Shown in pieces: positions 16,900-26,187 of a stretch of DNA of 64,000 nt. The translations under genes and the position numbers were made by a program. This DNA is from Anaerococcus vaginalis (GTDB lineage: Bacteria > Bacillota > Clostridia > Tissierellales > Peptoniphilaceae). The notes under the pieces were generated by a model. It was given only the letters and a program-made list of their open reading frames with translations. It searched no databases and had not been told where the DNA came from. Numbering within the stretch: the stretch's first letter is position 1; each line of letters starts with the position of its first letter. The DNA lies in NCBI RefSeq assembly GCF_000307225.1, contig NZ_HE978617.1, positions 446,238 through 510,237 of the forward strand, written 5' to 3'.

Positions 16900-18860
16900 T
16901 ATTTATTGCCCTTTCCTATAAATGTACTTATCAAAGTATTTATCGTAACAACTATATCTAGCTCGTCTATGTTTTCTTGGTTTATTACCTTATCTAATTT
17001 TTGGAAAAATTCTTCTTTTGAAAATTCTAATGGTCTTCCTACGGATATTCCTTCTACTTTTGTGTTTGATAATAATTCTTCGTCCATTAGTCTTTCTTCG
17101 TATAATTTTTCTCCTGGTCTAAGACCTGTGTATACTATTGGCATATCTATATCTGGTTTAAAGCCTGATAATTTTATCAATTGTCTTGCCAAGTAATCTA
17201 TTTTTACCGGCTCTCCCATATCTAGTACAAATATTTCTCCACCTCTTGCCATTGAGCCTGCTTGTAATACTAATTTTACAGCCTCTTTTATGGTCATAAA
17301 GTAACGAATTATCTCTGGGTGAGTTACTGTTACAGGACCTCCTGATGCTATTTGCTCTTTGAAAAGTGGTATTACTGATCCATTTGAACCTAATACATTT
17401 CCAAATCTTACTGCAACAAATTCTGTTTTTGGATCTTTTCCTTGCAAAAGCTCTTTTGGATTTATGGTGATAATCCTATCTCCATCGCTCATTGTAACTT
17501 TTGCTAATTTTTCATACTCTTTATTTGATCTTATATCATTTATCCCTTGGATTATTTTTTCGCAAACCCTTTTTGTTGCTCCCATTACTGATGTTGGATT
17601 TACTGCCTTGTCTGTTGATATAAGGACAAATCTTTTTGCATTATATATTAATGAAAGAAGGGCTACTATGTAGGTTCCTCTTACATTATTTTTTATCGCT
17701 TCTACTGGGCTTACTTCCATCAATGGAACGTGTTTGTGAGCTGCTGCGTGGAAAATTATTTCTGGTTTATAAGTTTCAAATATTTTTTTAACTCTTGCAT
17801 AATCTCTTACTGAGCCTATTAGAGTTATAAATTTTAAGTCTTTATTGTTTCTCTTTAGCTCTTGCTCAATTTCGTAGGCATTATTTTCATAAATATCAAA
17901 TATTATCAAAAGTTTTGGTCCATATTGGGCAATTTGCCTACACAATTCTGAGCCTATTGATCCACCTCCACCTGTAACAAGAACAACCTTGTCATTAAGG
18001 TAATCAAATGTTTCATTTGAGAAAATTTTTACTGGATCACGTCCTAACAAATCTTCAATTTGTACATCTTTCATTCCAGACATAGAAATGCTACCAGAAA
18101 CTAATTGATAAATTCCTGGAAGAACTTTTACTTCACATTTAGTATCATTACAAATTTGAAGAATTTCTTTTCTTTGATTTTCTTGAGCTGATGGTAGGGC
18201 AACCAAAATGAGATCTATATCTTCCTTGCTTACCAATTCTTTTATTGACTCTCTGCCCCCATAAATTATTGTTCCATCAATATATTGACCTTTTTTTTCT
18301 GGGTTATCGTCTATGAAAGCAACAACCTTAATTCCAGTATTTTCTTTTCTATTTGACTTATTTATATCCTCTTTAATAGTTTGACCTGCTGAACCTGCCC
18401 CAACTATTATTGCCTTTTTAAATTCAGGATTTTTGTCAATCATATTATACTTGCTTTGCATAATCATCTTATTTGCAAATCTTACCCCTACTGTGAAAGT
18501 ATATTGAATTAAAAATCCATAAACATAATATGAAATCGGCATTCTTTGAAATAAAATTGATATGCCAAAAATATGAATCAACAAAGATAAGATAACAGCT
18601 TGGGTTATTTTTATCAATTCATTGTATGAAGCATATTCTAAAATTATCCTATAAAGTTTAAATGCTGAATATATTATTAATGTAATTATTGTATTTATTA
18701 GGGCATAGTTTTTAAAGGCTTGCAAATATATTTTTGGAATTTGGATAAAACTTCCATCAAATCTTAAATATAAAGCCAAAAAATATGCCATGTTTATGAT
18801 TAAAATATCAAAAACTAAAAGTATATATGTTTTTTTATTAAATATTTTTTTGCTTTCCAT
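16899..18860 (-). CDS. UDP-GlcNAc 4,6-dehydratase, membrane-bound (PglF/CapD/WbpM type)
   Basis: I use ATG 18860 (AGAAGGA 6 bases upstream) instead of a start further upstream at 18878. About 653 residues: four N-terminal membrane helices, a first Rossmann domain (AIIVGAGSAGQTIKEDI) and a second catalytic SDR domain (VLVTGGGGSIGSELCRQIA). The family motifs HAAAHKHVPLMEVSP and STDKAVNPTSVMGATKR are present. It makes UDP-2-acetamido-4-keto-2,4,6-trideoxyhexose. Its end overlaps the aminotransferase start and its own start overlaps the end of the MurJ-like gene, so the three are tightly linked. Confidence 0.9.
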   Translation of the reverse strand: MESKKIFNKKTYILLVFDILIINMAYFLALYLRFDGSFIQIPKIYLQAFKNYALINTIITLIIYSAFKLYRIILEYASYNELIKITQAVILSLLIHIFGISILFQRMPISYYVYGFLIQYTFTVGVRFANKMIMQSKYNMIDKNPEFKKAIIVGAGSAGQTIKEDINKSNRKENTGIKVVAFIDDNPEKKGQYIDGTIIYGGRESIKELVSKEDIDLILVALPSAQENQRKEILQICNDTKCEVKVLPGIYQLVSGSISMSGMKDVQIEDLLGRDPVKIFSNETFDYLNDKVVLVTGGGGSIGSELCRQIAQYGPKLLIIFDIYENNAYEIEQELKRNNKDLKFITLIGSVRDYARVKKIFETYKPEIIFHAAAHKHVPLMEVSPVEAIKNNVRGTYIVALLSLIYNAKRFVLISTDKAVNPTSVMGATKRVCEKIIQGINDIRSNKEYEKLAKVTMSDGDRIITINPKELLQGKDPKTEFVAVRFGNVLGSNGSVIPLFKEQIASGGPVTVTHPEIIRYFMTIKEAVKLVLQAGSMARGGEIFVLDMGEPVKIDYLARQLIKLSGFKPDIDMPIVYTGLRPGEKLYEERLMDEELLSNTKVEGISVGRPLEFSKEEFFQKLDKVINQENIDELDIVVTINTLISTFIGKGNK

Positions 18861-20403
18861 TTTTATTCCTTCTATCATTAGATTTCATTTTGACCGATTT
18901 CATTAATTGATCAAATTCTGGTACTTTTAATATTATTATACCTATTAAATAAATAAAGCCTCCTATAAATACTGAAATTCCTAAGCTTAAAATTAATGGT
19001 AAAATTCTAATTATGATTTTATATGATGATTTTGCCACCATAAACATTATTATTGATATGATTAACAATTTTATTAAAGATTTTTTGTTATTGTTATCTG
19101 TAGCATTCCCATATTTGTTAATGAATACCAATATCATAATTATACTACCAACTGCTGTGGATATAGTTGTTGATAAAGCTAAACCATTTATTCCAACTAG
19201 TTTCGATAAAACTACATTCAAAGTAATATTAATCAATTGTTGTACTATTATTATTACTACAGGAGTTTTAGAATCTCCTAGAGAATAAAATCCTTTAGAA
19301 ATTATTTCGGTTATTGCTGCAAATATTACAAATGGTGCATAAGAAATTAAAAGTGAAGCGACTATTCTAGTATCCTCACTAGTAAAAGCATTTCTTTCAA
19401 AAACCAATTTGATAATAGGATTTGATAGAGCCATCATACCAAAGGTTGCTGGTAATACAAGAATCAAAGTAAAAATAACAGCTGAATTTATTTTATTTTT
19501 CATCTCAAACATTTCACCTTTTTGTGCAAGCCTTGCGATTTCTGGAAATGATACTGTAGCAATCGTTGTTGTTACAACTCCTGATATAAATCCTAGCATA
19601 GTTTTAGCATAAAATAGTTTAGATATACTATCTTTTCCGAAAAAAGCTGATGCCATTGAATTGTCTACTATAAGTGAAAGTTGGCTTGCTGCATTTGAAA
19701 ATATTATAGGTAATAATAATACCATAAAGTATTTTACATACTTGTTTTTAAAATTTAATCCAAATTTATATCTAAATCCTAGTTTTTTTGCCACAAATGG
19801 AAATCTTACAAATTGAAATACATTTCCAAGTAAAGCTCCAAAAATTAAAATATATGGATTTTTGTAAATCCCTGTAAGTATAGTTGCTATAATTATAAAT
19901 AAATTCATAATTATAGGAATTAAAGTAGGATCTACAAATTTATTTTTTATATTCAAATATCCTCTTATTACTCCCCCATAAAGGTAGGCAAAAGTCGAGA
20001 ACATCATAATCACAGTGAAATTTGCAGCAAGATTTAACCACTCTCCACTTAAATCTGGAGATAATATTTTTGATATAGGTTTTGCTAAGATTACTATTAT
20101 AAAGAAAGAAATCAAACCATAAAACATCAAAACATTTATTAAGTCATTTGTAAATTTATTAGCTTCTTCTTCTCCACCTTCATTTTTTGCTTTATTAAAA
20201 GTTGGAATATAAATAGAAAGTATGCCCGAAGCTACTATGCTAAATATAACTGTAGGTATTGTAGTTGCCGTAGTATAAATTGACTTTAAATCTCCTGCCC
20301 CAATATAAGCTGCCATTATGGATTCTCTTAGAAATCCAAATATTTTAGATATTAAAGTTAAAATCATTATTAATAAGGTTGTCTGACCCATTTCTTTCCC
20401 CAA
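18838..20403 (-). CDS. MurJ/MviN-family lipid flippase
   Basis: This 521-residue, about 14-helix protein of the MOP superfamily begins TTLLIMILTLISKIFGFLRES, the MurJ signature with conserved Arg. Charged residues later lie inside membrane helices (SQLSLIVDNSMASAFF). MurJ flips lipid II. Inside a capsule operon with no other Wzx-like gene, this copy may instead flip the capsule repeat unit (inference), or may simply be the cell's murJ placed here. A poly-Lys/Asn C-terminal tail overlaps the dehydratase gene by 23 bases. Confidence 0.82.
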   Translation of the reverse strand: MGKEMGQTTLLIMILTLISKIFGFLRESIMAAYIGAGDLKSIYTTATTIPTVIFSIVASGILSIYIPTFNKAKNEGGEEEANKFTNDLINVLMFYGLISFFIIVILAKPISKILSPDLSGEWLNLAANFTVIMMFSTFAYLYGGVIRGYLNIKNKFVDPTLIPIIMNLFIIIATILTGIYKNPYILIFGALLGNVFQFVRFPFVAKKLGFRYKFGLNFKNKYVKYFMVLLLPIIFSNAASQLSLIVDNSMASAFFGKDSISKLFYAKTMLGFISGVVTTTIATVSFPEIARLAQKGEMFEMKNKINSAVIFTLILVLPATFGMMALSNPIIKLVFERNAFTSEDTRIVASLLISYAPFVIFAAITEIISKGFYSLGDSKTPVVIIIVQQLINITLNVVLSKLVGINGLALSTTISTAVGSIIMILVFINKYGNATDNNNKKSLIKLLIISIIMFMVAKSSYKIIIRILPLILSLGISVFIGGFIYLIGIIILKVPEFDQLMKSVKMKSNDRRNKNGKQKNI

Positions 20404-20427
20404 TCTAAAAAATAGAGAAAAACTCTA

Positions 20428-21860
20428 TTAATTATTATTTTTTAAAACTCCATCATGTATTTCATTAATCGAATCATCGTCTGCTTTCATCATAAATAGG
20501 TTGCTTGTTGGCATTAGGTATGATGGTAAGCCTGTTGCGTCTTCGCCTTTTAGGGCTTGGCTTTTTATTTTCCAATCTTTTGCTTCTTCTATTTGTCCGT
20601 TTGCCATTTCTATCATTTTGTCGTATGGCATATTTGTGTTTACTGAATCCAGGGCAACTTCTGCTATTGAATTGAAATTTAAGAGTGTTTCTGTTGACAA
20701 TAATTTTCTTATTATTCCTGTCATAACTCTTGCTTGATTTTTTCCTCTATCAATGTCGCCTTCTGCTAGATGGTATCTTTCTCTTGAAAAACTTAGTGCC
20801 ATATCTCCATCCATTTCAATTTTTCCTTGTGGGAATGTATATTTTCCGTCTATGGTATCAAAATAAACTGGATTTTCGACTTCGATTCCTCCTAACAAAT
20901 CTATAAGTTTGGTTAGGGTCGTGAAATTTACTTTTGCATAATAGTCTATATTTATATCCAAAAGTTTTTCTATGGTTTTTATTGAAGTTTCTACTCCAAA
21001 TAAACCTGCATGAGTTAATTTATCATTTGCATGTTCTCCAAGTCCTGCTATGTTTACATAGGTATCTCTTGGAATTGTTGTGATCAAAATTTTTCCTTTT
21101 TTAGGATTTACGCTTACAATTAAATTTACATCTGATCTTGATACTGTTGCAAGATCTCCATAAGTGTCAATTCCTGAAATATAAACATTAAAACTCTGGT
21201 CTTTTTTTACTTCTTTATTTTCTTTAAATTTATTGTTTCCATTTATAGAATATGTTTTTATTACCCTTGTCCTATCGCTAAAAGAGCCGACCGTATCATC
21301 CAACATCTTCCTGAAATTTTCATTTAATAATATAGCCTGTGTGCTTCCATTTATTAAATTTTGTCCAAGGGTCAAATAATCTCCGGCATCTTCAACATTT
21401 AAGTCTTTTTTTCTTTCTTTTTTATATTTTTTCAAAACTTTATTTATATTTTCTTTGTCCATTTGATTTGCTATCGAAACTTCTACATCTTCTAAATCTT
21501 TCATAGTTTCTAATGGAGATTCTTTCAAGACAACAAAGGACATTTTCAATCTTTCTATATCTTTTTTCTTATTGATTTTTTCAACAGTTTGGATTGATGT
21601 ATTGGCATAAGACATAAACAAAGCTTCAAATGTGCTTATAAAAAATAGCATTATAATAAAAAAGGCTTTTACTGCCCTTGTCGCTCTTTTTCTTTTGAAA
21701 ATTAATAAAGAGAATCCTAAAATAATTAGAAAAATAAATCCTAACAATATAAATCTGTATTTTAGAGGTAAAATACTATATTTATTTAAAAAATAAAAAA
21801 TACTATATATACAATAGCTGATAAAAAAATAATAATTTTTGATATTATGTTTTTAAACAT
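20428..21860 (-). CDS. LytR-CpsA-Psr (LCP) glycopolymer ligase, N-terminal frame break
   Basis: The body (from about 21747) is an LCP enzyme. It has membrane helices, an accessory domain, then the phosphatase/ligase domain with SGIDTYGDLATVSRSDVNLI, ITTIPRDTYVNI, HANDKLTHAGLFG and LSFSRERYHLAEGDIDRGKNQ. These carry the Asp/Arg residues that bind polyprenyl pyrophosphate. LCP proteins attach capsule or teichoic chains to peptidoglycan. The in-frame start at 21747 is a TTG without a ribosome site. ATG 21860 has AAAGGAG upstream and reads MFKNIISKIIIFLSAIVYIV, then stops at 21786. Adding one base to an A6 tract at 21788-21800 joins it to LNKYSILPLKYRFILL and the rest, giving 477 residues. It is the first gene of the capsule operon. 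Confidence 0.85.
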
Positions 21861-21890
21861 TTAGCTGTAATTTCTCCTTTTATTAGTCAA

Positions 21891-21905
21891 TGATTAGTCT
21901 AATCA
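21891..21905. promoter_or_regulatory. Palindromic operator candidate at the capsule-operon start site
   Basis: TGATTAGTCTAATCA is a perfect 7-bp inverted repeat with a one-base centre. It lies immediately downstream of the minus-strand -10 box (21906-21911) and so covers the predicted transcription start. That is the usual place for a repressor site. The regulator is unknown. Confidence 0.45.
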
Positions 21906-21934
21906 ATAATATACCAAGCTTTGGTCTTTGTCAA
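21906..21934 (-). promoter_or_regulatory. Sigma-A-type promoter of the capsule operon
   Basis: Reading the minus strand, TTGACA (21934-21929) and TATTAT (21911-21906) are separated by exactly 17 bases. Transcription would start near 21899 and run into the LCP gene. The divergent aminopeptidase promoter lies about 120 bp away. Confidence 0.65.
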
Positions 21935-22059
21935 TGATTTTCGTATTCAAATATTCAAATTTTGCGATTTTCCTTTTTTCATATTTTATATTTTGAAAAT
22001 AAAAAATTTAATTTTTTTAGCCAATAATATATTAATTTCGTTTTTTTCTTTAATAAAAG

Positions 22060-22065
22060 TATAAT
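22060..22065 (+). promoter_or_regulatory. -10 box of the aminopeptidase gene
   Basis: TATAAT lies 23 bases before ATG 22088. The -35 region 17 bases upstream is a poor match (TTCGTT), so only the -10 box is supported. AAGAGGTG is the ribosome site. Confidence 0.45.
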
Positions 22066-22087
22066 ATTTCCATTAAAGAGGTGAACT

Positions 22088-23407
22088 ATGATATTAGACG
22101 AAAAAATTTTTAAACAATTAGATGAAGCTTACGAGCTTGAACCAAAAAATAAAGTTATAGAAAATGCAATCTCAAATATGGGAATTAGAGAAGCTTCCCT
22201 TAACAAAAATATTATCAACCAGCACGATTTTATTTTTTCTAACCAAATTGACACAAAAGACGTAACAAATCAAAAAAAGACCGGCAGATGTTGGATGTTT
22301 GCAGGACTTAATATGGTTAGGATGCATATAGCAAAAAAACTAAATATGGAAAAATTTGAACTTTCAGAATCCTTCCTTTACTTTTATGACAATATGGAAA
22401 AAGCAAATTTGTTTTTACAAAGAGTTATTGATACAAAAAATTTAGACATAAAAGATAGAAAAGTTGAAGATGTATTTTATTCAACACCAGAAGACGGAGG
22501 ATATTTTGAATTTTTCTATTATTTAATAAAAAAATATGGAATTGTTCCAAAAACCAATATGGGAGAAGTTTTCCATACAGAAGAATCCCACTTTATGTTC
22601 TATACATTAGAAAGTGCCCTAAAAAAAATCGCCATAGAAATTAGAGCAACAGACGATGAAAAAGAAATTGAAATTTTAAGAAAAAAAGGACTTTCCTACG
22701 CCTATAATATCTTTGTAAAATCAATAGGAAAGCCAGTCAAAAATTTCGATTTTAAATATTATGACAAAGACGACAAATATCACATAGAAAAAAATATGAC
22801 ACCAAAATCATTTTTTGATAAATATATAGGGGACTTTTTTGATGGAAAAGTAAAATTATTAAACGACCCAAGACATCCTTACAATAGGATTTTAGTCGAT
22901 AAAGTAGCAAAAAATTCAGTCGACTTACCAGACCTTCTTGGAATTAATGTAGATATGCAAACAATGAAAAGAGCCTGCCAAAAATCCATAAAAAACGAGG
23001 AAACAATGTGGTTTGCCTGCGATATTGATATAAATGAAGACAGAGAAAGTGGCGTTTTAGACGAAAATTTATTCAATTTCGACCAAACATTTACAAATTT
23101 TCCAAAAATGACCAAAGAAGAAAGAATTAATGCCAGATACTCCACAGCCTGCCACGCCATGAATCTTACAGGCTTTGACAAAATAGAAAAAGAAGTAAAA
23201 TTTTGGAAAATCGAAAATTCTTGGGGAGAAGACGACGGAAAAGACGGATATTTTTCAATGACCGATAAGTGGTTTGAAGAAAACACCTTTGAAGTAATAA
23301 TAGATAAAAAATATTTACCAAAAAAAGTATTAGACTCCTTTAATAAAGAAAAAATATATTACGATGAATTTGACCCAATGTATAAATTGTTGAGAAATAT
23401 AAAATAA
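22088..23407 (+). CDS. pepC: Cysteine aminopeptidase C / bleomycin hydrolase family
   Basis: This 439-residue C1-family peptidase has the full catalytic set: Cys in KKTGRCWMFAGLNMVR, His in STACHAMNLTGFDK and Asn in WKIENSWGEDDGKDGY. Family members form hexameric cytoplasmic barrels and trim peptides from the N-terminus. The start is well defined (AAGAGGTGAACT before ATG 22088). It is a stand-alone gene, divergent from the LCP gene and convergent with the PTS operon, and followed by a hairpin at 23429-23444 and a shared terminator at 23613-23675. Confidence 0.92.
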   Translation: MILDEKIFKQLDEAYELEPKNKVIENAISNMGIREASLNKNIINQHDFIFSNQIDTKDVTNQKKTGRCWMFAGLNMVRMHIAKKLNMEKFELSESFLYFYDNMEKANLFLQRVIDTKNLDIKDRKVEDVFYSTPEDGGYFEFFYYLIKKYGIVPKTNMGEVFHTEESHFMFYTLESALKKIAIEIRATDDEKEIEILRKKGLSYAYNIFVKSIGKPVKNFDFKYYDKDDKYHIEKNMTPKSFFDKYIGDFFDGKVKLLNDPRHPYNRILVDKVAKNSVDLPDLLGINVDMQTMKRACQKSIKNEETMWFACDIDINEDRESGVLDENLFNFDQTFTNFPKMTKEERINARYSTACHAMNLTGFDKIEKEVKFWKIENSWGEDDGKDGYFSMTDKWFEENTFEVIIDKKYLPKKVLDSFNKEKIYYDEFDPMYKLLRNIK

Positions 23408-23612
23408 GTAAAAACAAAAAATAAAACCCAGCCAAAGCTGGGAAAATAAAGAAGAACAATATATGATATCTATAATAATTGCGGGATTAAACAAACGTTC
23501 AACTTTATACAATAAATAAAAGTAAGATATACTTCTAGTAAAAAATTATACCCGAGCAAATCGAAAAAGCAAGAATAAAACGATTGTTTTTTAACCTTAT
23601 ATAAAATAATTT

Positions 23613-23675
23613 TTAAAAAAGAGCCTGTCAAAGAATACTAAATAATCATAGTATATGACAGGCTCTTTTTATTAA
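23613..23675. terminator. Bidirectional terminator between pepC and the PTS operon
   Basis: AAAAAAGAGCCTGTCA (from 23615) pairs with TGACAGGCTCTTTTT (to 23671), with a loop containing TACTAAATAATCATAGTA that can itself pair. U-runs exist in both directions. The rest of the 294-bp gap holds only a CCCAGC-CAAA-GCTGGG hairpin without a U-run at 23429-23444. Confidence 0.85.
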
Positions 23676-23701
23676 AACTTTATTAAATTAGAATATGCAA
23701 A

Positions 23702-24103
23702 TCATTTTTCCATAATATCATTTACAGATACAATACTTGATTTTCCCACTTCTAAAAGTTTATTTCTATCAAATTTTTCATTTCTTATATTTGTATATTC
23801 CAATACAGTAGCAAGATTTATTCCAGATATTATTTCTAATTTTTCCTTATAATTTTCTTCCTTTAATAAACTTGAAGCTATATTACTAGGAGTTCCGTAT
23901 AGTAAATCACAAAAAACCACTACACCATCTCCAGAATCAACTTCATCAATTTTGTTTTTTAAATCATCAATAAAACCCTTTAAATCTTGATCTGGTAGGA
24001 GTGAAATACATGAAAAATTCTTCAATTCTCCAGAAAACATTTTTATAGCATCATATATACCTTCTGCAAATTTCCCATGACTTGCAATTATAATACCTCT
24101 CAT
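23702..24103 (-). CDS. PTS EIIA component, mannose/sorbose family
   Basis: This 133-residue EIIA domain has the phosphorylatable His in IIIASHGKFAEGIYDA and the family segment VVFCDLLYGTPSNIAS. It accepts phosphate from HPr and passes it to the IIB domain encoded upstream. Here it is a separate protein, last in the operon IIB-IIC, IID, IIA, 10 bases after the IID stop. The sugar is not readable from sequence. Confidence 0.9.
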   Translation of the reverse strand: MRGIIIASHGKFAEGIYDAIKMFSGELKNFSCISLLPDQDLKGFIDDLKNKIDEVDSGDGVVVFCDLLYGTPSNIASSLLKEENYKEKLEIISGINLATVLEYTNIRNEKFDRNKLLEVGKSSIVSVNDIMEK

Positions 24104-24113
24104 ATCTTACATC

Positions 24114-24932
24114 CTAAAGTATTCCAAAAAATGACAAGACAAGACTTACAGCTATTGTTGAAAAAATTAGTTTACTAATACTGAAGTTTTTCTTTCCTAT
24201 CAAATAATAAAATAAGAATAAAACCAAAATTGTTAATATTCCTGGAAAAATTTTATCTAAATTTTCTTGAACATTTATAGCAGCCTTTCCAAAACCAAAA
24301 TTTAATTTACTTTGTAAATTAACCATATTAGCTGATAAAGCTCCCATCATTCCCATTCCAAGAATATTTGCTCCATATAATACATATCTCATTTGCCTTG
24401 AAGATAAAACATCTTTTATAGCATCACGACCCTTTTTATAAGTCAAATTTGTTGTTATAACAAGCTCTGCCATCAAAATAGCATTTCCTAAAAATAACAT
24501 TGGAAGAGCAAAAAATGAACCCTTTACAGCCATTGTACTCGCTGCTAATATGCAAAGAGTTTGAAATGTTCCAGCACTAAAAGAATCTCCAAAAGCTGCA
24601 ACTGGACCCATAAGACCCGTTTTTATTGCTACTATTGCATCGCTTGAAATTTTTCCTGTCCTAGCCTTTTCTTCCTCCATAGCAATTGTCAATCCCACAA
24701 TCAATCCACCAGCTGTTGCATTTGTATTAAATAATTTCATATGACGAACAAGAGCTTCTTTTAATTCACTTTTTTCTGTATACAATTTTTTTAATATTGG
24801 CAAAAAAGCATAGGTGAAAGCTAAAGCTTGCATTCTCTCAAAGTTAAGGGATAATTCAGTAGCAAAATACCATCTTCTCATAACCCTGTTTATATCTTTT
24901 TGACTTATATTTATTTCTTTATTTTCACACAT
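24114..24932 (-). CDS. PTS EIID component, mannose family
   Basis: I chose ATG 24932 (GGAGG upstream) over a start at 24953 inside the preceding gene. About 272 residues open with the IID signature (VMRRWYFATELSLNFERMQ). IVGLTIAMEEEKARTGK, VAAFGDSFSAGTFQTL and a hydrophobic C-terminal helix follow. It forms the transport channel with the IIC domain. It overlaps the IIB-IIC gene by 8 bases. Confidence 0.9.
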   Translation of the reverse strand: MCENKEINISQKDINRVMRRWYFATELSLNFERMQALAFTYAFLPILKKLYTEKSELKEALVRHMKLFNTNATAGGLIVGLTIAMEEEKARTGKISSDAIVAIKTGLMGPVAAFGDSFSAGTFQTLCILAASTMAVKGSFFALPMLFLGNAILMAELVITTNLTYKKGRDAIKDVLSSRQMRYVLYGANILGMGMMGALSANMVNLQSKLNFGFGKAAINVQENLDKIFPGILTILVLFLFYYLIGKKNFSISKLIFSTIAVSLVLSFFGIL

Positions 24933-26178
24933 TTTTAGCCTCCAATTTTTCATCTACTTCTTTTTGATTATAGACTAATATAAAAGCAACACTTATTAAA
25001 ATTGCACCAGTAACTAAATTATTTAATCCTAAAGCCTTTACCAAAATAAAACCAATTATAGTATAAGGAATTAATTTTGGCTTACCAATAGAATTCATTA
25101 TAAGAGCAAATCCAACTGCAGGCATAACATTTCCTGCAACTTCTAATCCATGAAGCATCCATTCTGGTATAAAAGCTAACAAATCTAGCATTACATTTTG
25201 TCCTAATAAAACCACTAAAAAAACTGGTAAAAATAATAAAGGAAACGCCAATAAAGCTGGATATAAAATAGCATTTTTTTCTAATTTTCTAGTATCTACT
25301 TCCTCTACCGCCTTATCTGCTCCATGTGCAAAACGTACATTAATAATTTTTCTTAAACTCATTAATTGTGCTCCAAGTAAACCCAAAGGAACTGCAAGAG
25401 CAATTGCTTGATCAACATTCAAATTCGCTGATAAAGCTAGAGGAATCATTGTCGTTGCAGCCATAGTTTGATCAGTAGGCATATTTCCACCAGGAGCAAT
25501 AATTCCAGCAAAAACAGCAGAAATTCCTCCACCTAAAATCAAACCCTGAGTCAAATTCCCACTTATTAGACCAGCAACAACTCCTACGAATATAGCATTT
25601 CCTATAAAAAATAAGGCAAAATATCCACCCAACATACTTCTTGAAATCCAATAGATTAGACCCATAGCAATAGCCATTATTAAAGCATTTTCCATACGAT
25701 TCTCCTCATACTTTTTCTTCATATTTTCTAAACTTATTTTAGAATTTTCAGGTATAGATTGAGAATAAACAAAAATTTCCTTTTTTTCTAAAATATCAAG
25801 TTTTTCAATTTCTTTTTCAGATAAACAAACACCTTGAATAATTTGCTTTCTTTCTGGTGTACTTTCGGAAGCACCAACATTTATTTCTTCTAATATTAAC
25901 CCATTTTCAACTGCTTTATAACAATTATCTACATTTTTAAAAATAAGCATTACATTATCATCACTTGATTCCAAACATTTATTTAGATCTTCGATAGATA
26001 CAATATCAACTTTTTTATCAGCTGCTGCCATTTTATATATATCTGCCATAAAATCATCATTAACAAGTTCATCATCTGCAAGAATTATTCTGTCTACAGG
26101 ATTATATTTTATCCATTTTGCAACAACTTGACCGTGTATTAGTCTATAATCAATACGTGTCATTTTTATTTTCGCCAT
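24925..26178 (-). CDS. PTS EIIB-EIIC fused reading frame, mannose family
   Basis: Residues 1-161 are an EIIB domain with its active-site His in RIDYRLIHGQVVAKW. From Met 25695 onward (256 codons) there is an EIIC channel (MENALIMAIAMGLIYW, IAPGGNMPTDQTMAATTMIP, WMLHGLEVAGNVMPAVGFA). In this family IIB and IIC are normally separate. Exactly at the IIC Met there is a full ribosome site (GAGGAGA, 6-base spacing). One extra A in the A5 tract at 25712-25716 would end IIB with GTA TGA just before that site. The fusion may therefore be a one-base indel joining two genes. If it is real, IIC could still start separately. The operon includes the oxidoreductase upstream. Confidence 0.85.
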   Translation of the reverse strand: MAKIKMTRIDYRLIHGQVVAKWIKYNPVDRIILADDELVNDDFMADIYKMAAADKKVDIVSIEDLNKCLESSDDNVMLIFKNVDNCYKAVENGLILEEINVGASESTPERKQIIQGVCLSEKEIEKLDILEKKEIFVYSQSIPENSKISLENMKKKYEENRMENALIMAIAMGLIYWISRSMLGGYFALFFIGNAIFVGVVAGLISGNLTQGLILGGGISAVFAGIIAPGGNMPTDQTMAATTMIPLALSANLNVDQAIALAVPLGLLGAQLMSLRKIINVRFAHGADKAVEEVDTRKLEKNAILYPALLAFPLLFLPVFLVVLLGQNVMLDLLAFIPEWMLHGLEVAGNVMPAVGFALIMNSIGKPKLIPYTIIGFILVKALGLNNLVTGAILISVAFILVYNQKEVDEKLEAKNV

Positions 26179-26187
26179 AAATACTCC

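Noticed and set aside
23429..23444. CCCAGC-CAAA-GCTGGG hairpin after pepC as a terminator
   Set aside because: It is followed by A-rich, not T-rich, sequence on the plus strand; the hairpin at 23613-23675 is the better terminator.
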